DNA of 64,000 nt from Plumapathes pennacea (taxonomy: Eukaryota; Cnidaria; Anthozoa; Antipatharia; Myriopathidae): NCBI GenBank assembly GCA_964036295.1, contig OZ038469.1, positions 186,001 through 250,000 on the forward strand, read 5' to 3'. Each line of letters begins with the position of its first letter. Positions within the stretch are counted from its first letter, which is position 1. This document shows positions 63,631-64,000 of the stretch, piece after piece. Under the pieces are notes generated by a model that saw nothing but the letters and a program-made list of their open reading frames with translations, searched no databases and was not told where the DNA came from. The position numbers and the translations under genes were made by a program.

Positions 63631-64000
63631 GTGATTCTGGGAATCTCTTCTTCCTTGAAGTGTCTAAAATTCATCAAGTATGATCCTTAGATACCTTATT
63701 CAAACTTTGTTATACACAATAAAGTTTAAAGTTGTTTAGAGGTTTATTACAATTTATTTCAATATCTGATTTCATGTCTGATTTCATATTTGTAGTAGCT
63801 TTCCTTTAGTGTGAATAAACCATAAAACCTGGCAAACAGACTTCCAAGTCAACCGAAGTTTTCAACTTGAATTCAGCTTGGGCATTATCTGGCCATCCAC
63901 AGGCTCAATTTGGGCTGGACTCAAAGTTCCACCCAGTTTGATGCAAGTTTTTAACCATTTGACCACCCAACCTACGTTAAGCCGATTCTGAATGGTTTCT
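63631..64000. other. Intron of the GALNT gene to window end
   Basis: The 370 bases after the last visible donor hold no recognised exon; the next exon is presumably beyond the right edge. Confidence 0.6.

Overview
This is nuclear DNA from an early-branching animal, most likely a cnidarian and probably an anthozoan (sea anemone or coral). Genes have many short exons with GT-AG introns, a few GC-AG introns, and compact spacing. Several products are animal-specific: UNC79, a CatSper auxiliary subunit, a collagen/immunoglobulin/fibrinogen-like membrane protein and a GALNT2-like transferase. The placement is inferred from gene content and architecture; no species-diagnostic marker was available. 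I see no bacterial, viral or CRISPR content and no rRNA or tRNA gene.

Left third (1-16 kb): the motor-domain part of a KIF16B-type kinesin-3 on the minus strand, running off the left edge; MAP10, a microtubule-associated protein, divergent from it; inositol-tetrakisphosphate 1-kinase ITPK1 (minus, 12 exons including one of 25 nt); and mitochondrial ribosomal protein MRPS18A. ITPK1 and MRPS18A are head to head, 172 bp apart.

Middle (16-41 kb): UNC79, a subunit of the NALCN sodium-leak channel complex, spans about 17 kb in roughly 36 exons. A complete intronless BTB-BACK-PHR gene lies inside its largest intron on the same strand. Several UNC79 introns hold tandem duplications that copy a 3' splice site with the start of the next exon. 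A very long ankyrin-repeat gene, almost all in one exon, follows; its first exon could not be found.

Right third (41-64 kb): a two-exon gene encodes a protein kinase fused to a Rab-like GTPase, with an apparent N-myristoylation signal and a C-terminal CAAX box. Three intronless ARF-type GTPase genes lie next to it in tandem on the other strand, making a small-GTPase island. Then come C1D (RNA exosome cofactor), a type II membrane collagen-Ig-fibrinogen protein (minus), a 23-exon CatSper gamma-like subunit, and the 5' part of a GALNT2-like transferase that leaves the window on the right.

The strongest candidate for something new is the kinase-Rab fusion at 41332-43449: the end of the kinase domain and the whole GTPase are in one uninterrupted exon, so the fusion is not a splice-prediction artefact. 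Exon boundaries were placed by reading splice sites and matching remembered family sequences; none were checked against transcripts.
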